Origin: Streptomyces sp. NBC_01237 | GTDB taxonomy: Bacteria > Actinomycetota > Actinomycetes > Streptomycetales > Streptomycetaceae | NCBI RefSeq assembly: GCF_035917275.1 | Contig: NZ_CP108508.1 | Coordinates: 1,736,001 to 1,800,000 of the forward strand | Length of the DNA stretch: 64,000 bases | Direction: 5' to 3' | Shown here: positions 63,024-64,000 of the stretch, in pieces | How the letters are laid out: the number at the start of each line of letters is the position of its first letter | Position numbering within the stretch: position 1 is the stretch's first letter | Translations under genes and position numbers: made by a program | Notes under the pieces: generated by a model | Seen by the model: only the letters and a program-made list of their open reading frames with translations | Database searches by the model: none | Told to the model about the DNA's origin: nothing

Positions 63024-63590
63024 TCAGAGCACCCCCATCAGCGGGCCGCCCGGAAGCGGGACCCCGAGCAGGCTGTCGAAGACGAAATAGGTGACGAGGG
63101 AGAGTCCGGCCGCGATGAGCGGGTCGCGGTCGTGGTGCCGGCTGCCGAGCGCGTAGGCGGAGCCCCAGAAGAGCAGCGCGCCGACGACCGGGAAGCCGAG
63201 CGGGTCGATCAGTACGGCACTCGCGAGGAAGACCCCGGCGAGCAGGAGCACGGTCTTCCGGTCGGCGGGCTCGGCGAGGTCGATGTCCTCGCCTCCCTCC
63301 GCCTCGCCGCGACCGCCGCGCAGGACGTCCACGGCGAGGAGTACGGCGACCACGAGCAGTCCGGTGCCGATGACGAGCGGGACGGTCCTGGGGCCGACCG
63401 GGCCGCGCTGGGTGAGGGTGACGCTCATGGTGAGGGCGTCGGTGAGGACCAGGACGCCGAGAGCGAGGAGCAGGACGCAGACGCCGAGTTCGGAGTGGTC
63501 GCGCAGCCAGGAGCCGCGCCCGGGGGCGGGGACAGGGCCGGGGACAGGGCCGGGGGCAGAGGCGGTGGGCGCCGTGTCGTCGGTGGTCAC
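63024..63590 (-). CDS. tctB: Tripartite tricarboxylate transporter, small membrane subunit
   Basis: A 188-residue protein. After a Pro/Gly/Ala-rich hydrophilic N-terminus (about 35 residues, GPVPGPVPAPGRG) come four hydrophobic helices, the TctB arrangement, including ELGVCVLLLALGVLVL and GPRTVPLVIGTGLLVVAVLLA. The GTG at 63590 follows AAGGAG by 8 bases and overlaps the tctC stop (GTGA). It should form the membrane complex with TctA. Confidence 0.88.
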   Translation of the reverse strand: MTTDDTAPTASAPGPVPGPVPAPGRGSWLRDHSELGVCVLLLALGVLVLTDALTMSVTLTQRGPVGPRTVPLVIGTGLLVVAVLLAVDVLRGGRGEAEGGEDIDLAEPADRKTVLLLAGVFLASAVLIDPLGFPVVGALLFWGSAYALGSRHHDRDPLIAAGLSLVTYFVFDSLLGVPLPGGPLMGVL

Positions 63591-64000
63591 AGTCCCAGCT
63601 CCTTGAGGACCGTGGCGACGCGCCGGTCCTGGGCGTCCAGGAAGTCGCCGAAGGCGTCGCCGGTGAGGAAGGCGTCGTCCCAGCCGTTCTTCTTCATCGA
63701 GTCCTTCCACTGCTTCGAGCCGTGCAGTTTCCGGACCAGGCCGACGAGCTTGTCGCGTTCGGCGTCGGAGAGACCGGGCGGGGCGACGATGCCGCGCCAG
63801 TTGGTGAAGTCGGTGTCCAGCCCGGCCTCGCGGAGGGTGGGGGCGTCGAGTCCGGGGACCCTCCTGGGACCGGTGACGGCGAGCAGCCGCAGCTCGCCCG
63901 CCTTGATCTGGTCGAGGTATTCGCCGACCCCGGAGACGCCGAAGGCGACCTTGTCGCCGAGGATCGAGGCGAGCAGCTCGCCGCCGCCGTCGAACGGGAT
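63587..64000 (-). CDS. tctC: Tripartite tricarboxylate transporter substrate-binding protein, C-terminal part
   Basis: The last 137 residues are in the window; the gene continues past base 64000. The visible part (IPFDGGGELLASILGDKVAFG, KAGELRLLAVTGPRRVPGLD, then NWRGIVAPPGLSDAERDKL) is the C-terminal lobe of the TctC/Bug family of exported binding proteins. GGGELLASILGDKVAFG belongs to the ligand cleft region of the family. Its TGA overlaps the GTG of tctB by 4 bases. The signal peptide is outside the window. Confidence 0.9.
   Translation of the reverse strand: MPFDGGGELLASILGDKVAFGVSGVGEYLDQIKAGELRLLAVTGPRRVPGLDAPTLREAGLDTDFTNWRGIVAPPGLSDAERDKLVGLVRKLHGSKQWKDSMKKNGWDDAFLTGDAFGDFLDAQDRRVATVLKELGL

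Overview
The window is about 72 percent G+C. It has dense, short-spaced operons, many GTG starts, -10 hexamers placed directly before start codons, several TetR, GntR and SoxR regulators, mycothiol chemistry and secreted hydrolases. All of this fits a Streptomyces chromosome. The secreted aminopeptidase at 18343-19683 matches the Streptomyces griseus enzyme as I remember it, which points towards that part of the genus. I see no rRNA, tRNA, CRISPR array, insertion sequence, prophage or integrase. It looks like ordinary chromosome with metabolic and accessory genes. No gene-free stretch exceeds about 280 bp; the larger gaps hold operators, hairpins or short tandem repeats and are listed.

Layout. 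1-1171: mycothiol-dependent formaldehyde oxidation (partial MBL hydrolase, mscR). 1317-4067: gluconate regulator, kinase and permease. 4238-10446: amino-acid type permease, ASCH protein, FAD dehydrogenase and DMT transporter. 10499-13310: a TetR gene with a palindrome on its own promoter, a hydroxysteroid-type SDR, a Nudix hydrolase and two DUF202 proteins. 13452-15755: quinone-type oxidoreductase and glucarate dehydratase. 15842-23065: a phosphotransferase/acyl-CoA dehydrogenase pair, the secreted aminopeptidase and an SDR/AMP-ligase/TetR operon; the two catabolic units carry related palindromes. 23144-28079: exo-muramidase NamZ with a possible tiny coupled leader ORF, a GNAT and a large secreted penicillin-acylase family protein. 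28270-34871: two unknown proteins, SoxR, MaoC hydratase, acyl-CoA dehydrogenase and three regulators. 35016-36972: EamA transporter overlapping polyphosphate kinase 2. 37025-42459: alcohol and aldehyde dehydrogenases, an MFS transporter and a citrate-type symporter. 42573-45564: molybdopterin oxidoreductase and TetR. 45612-49983: a poorly understood envelope operon of beta-helix membrane protein, cupredoxin-like lipoprotein and polytopic membrane protein. 50043-52339: homogentisate dioxygenase with a GntR regulator. 52416-57853: a stand-alone type ISP specificity-like protein, CoA transferase, SGNH lipase and DUF5925 ATPase. 58040-61434: GntR, GNAT, DUF402 and a methyltransferase/Nudix/VOC fusion. 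61521-64000: tctC(partial)-tctB-tctA tricarboxylate uptake.

Three regulatory links can be read from the DNA. An identical 16-bp palindrome (TGAGCAAGCGCTTAGA) precedes maoC and the nearby TetR gene. A palindrome built on AAACTARCR half sites precedes the aldehyde dehydrogenase and lies between the divergent acyl-CoA dehydrogenase and TetR genes. Variants of ACCGGTCGGT precede the SDR/ligase/TetR operon, the phosphotransferase/dehydrogenase operon and the molybdopterin oxidoreductase. Most of these genes fit the beta-oxidation of acyl-CoA thioesters or the oxidation of alcohols and aldehydes, with TetR repressors as local sensors.

The best candidate for a poorly described system is the envelope operon 45612-49983. 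Second-line leads are the leaderless micro-ORF coupled to namZ, the solitary type ISP C-terminal protein, and several minisatellites that start at or close behind stop codons.
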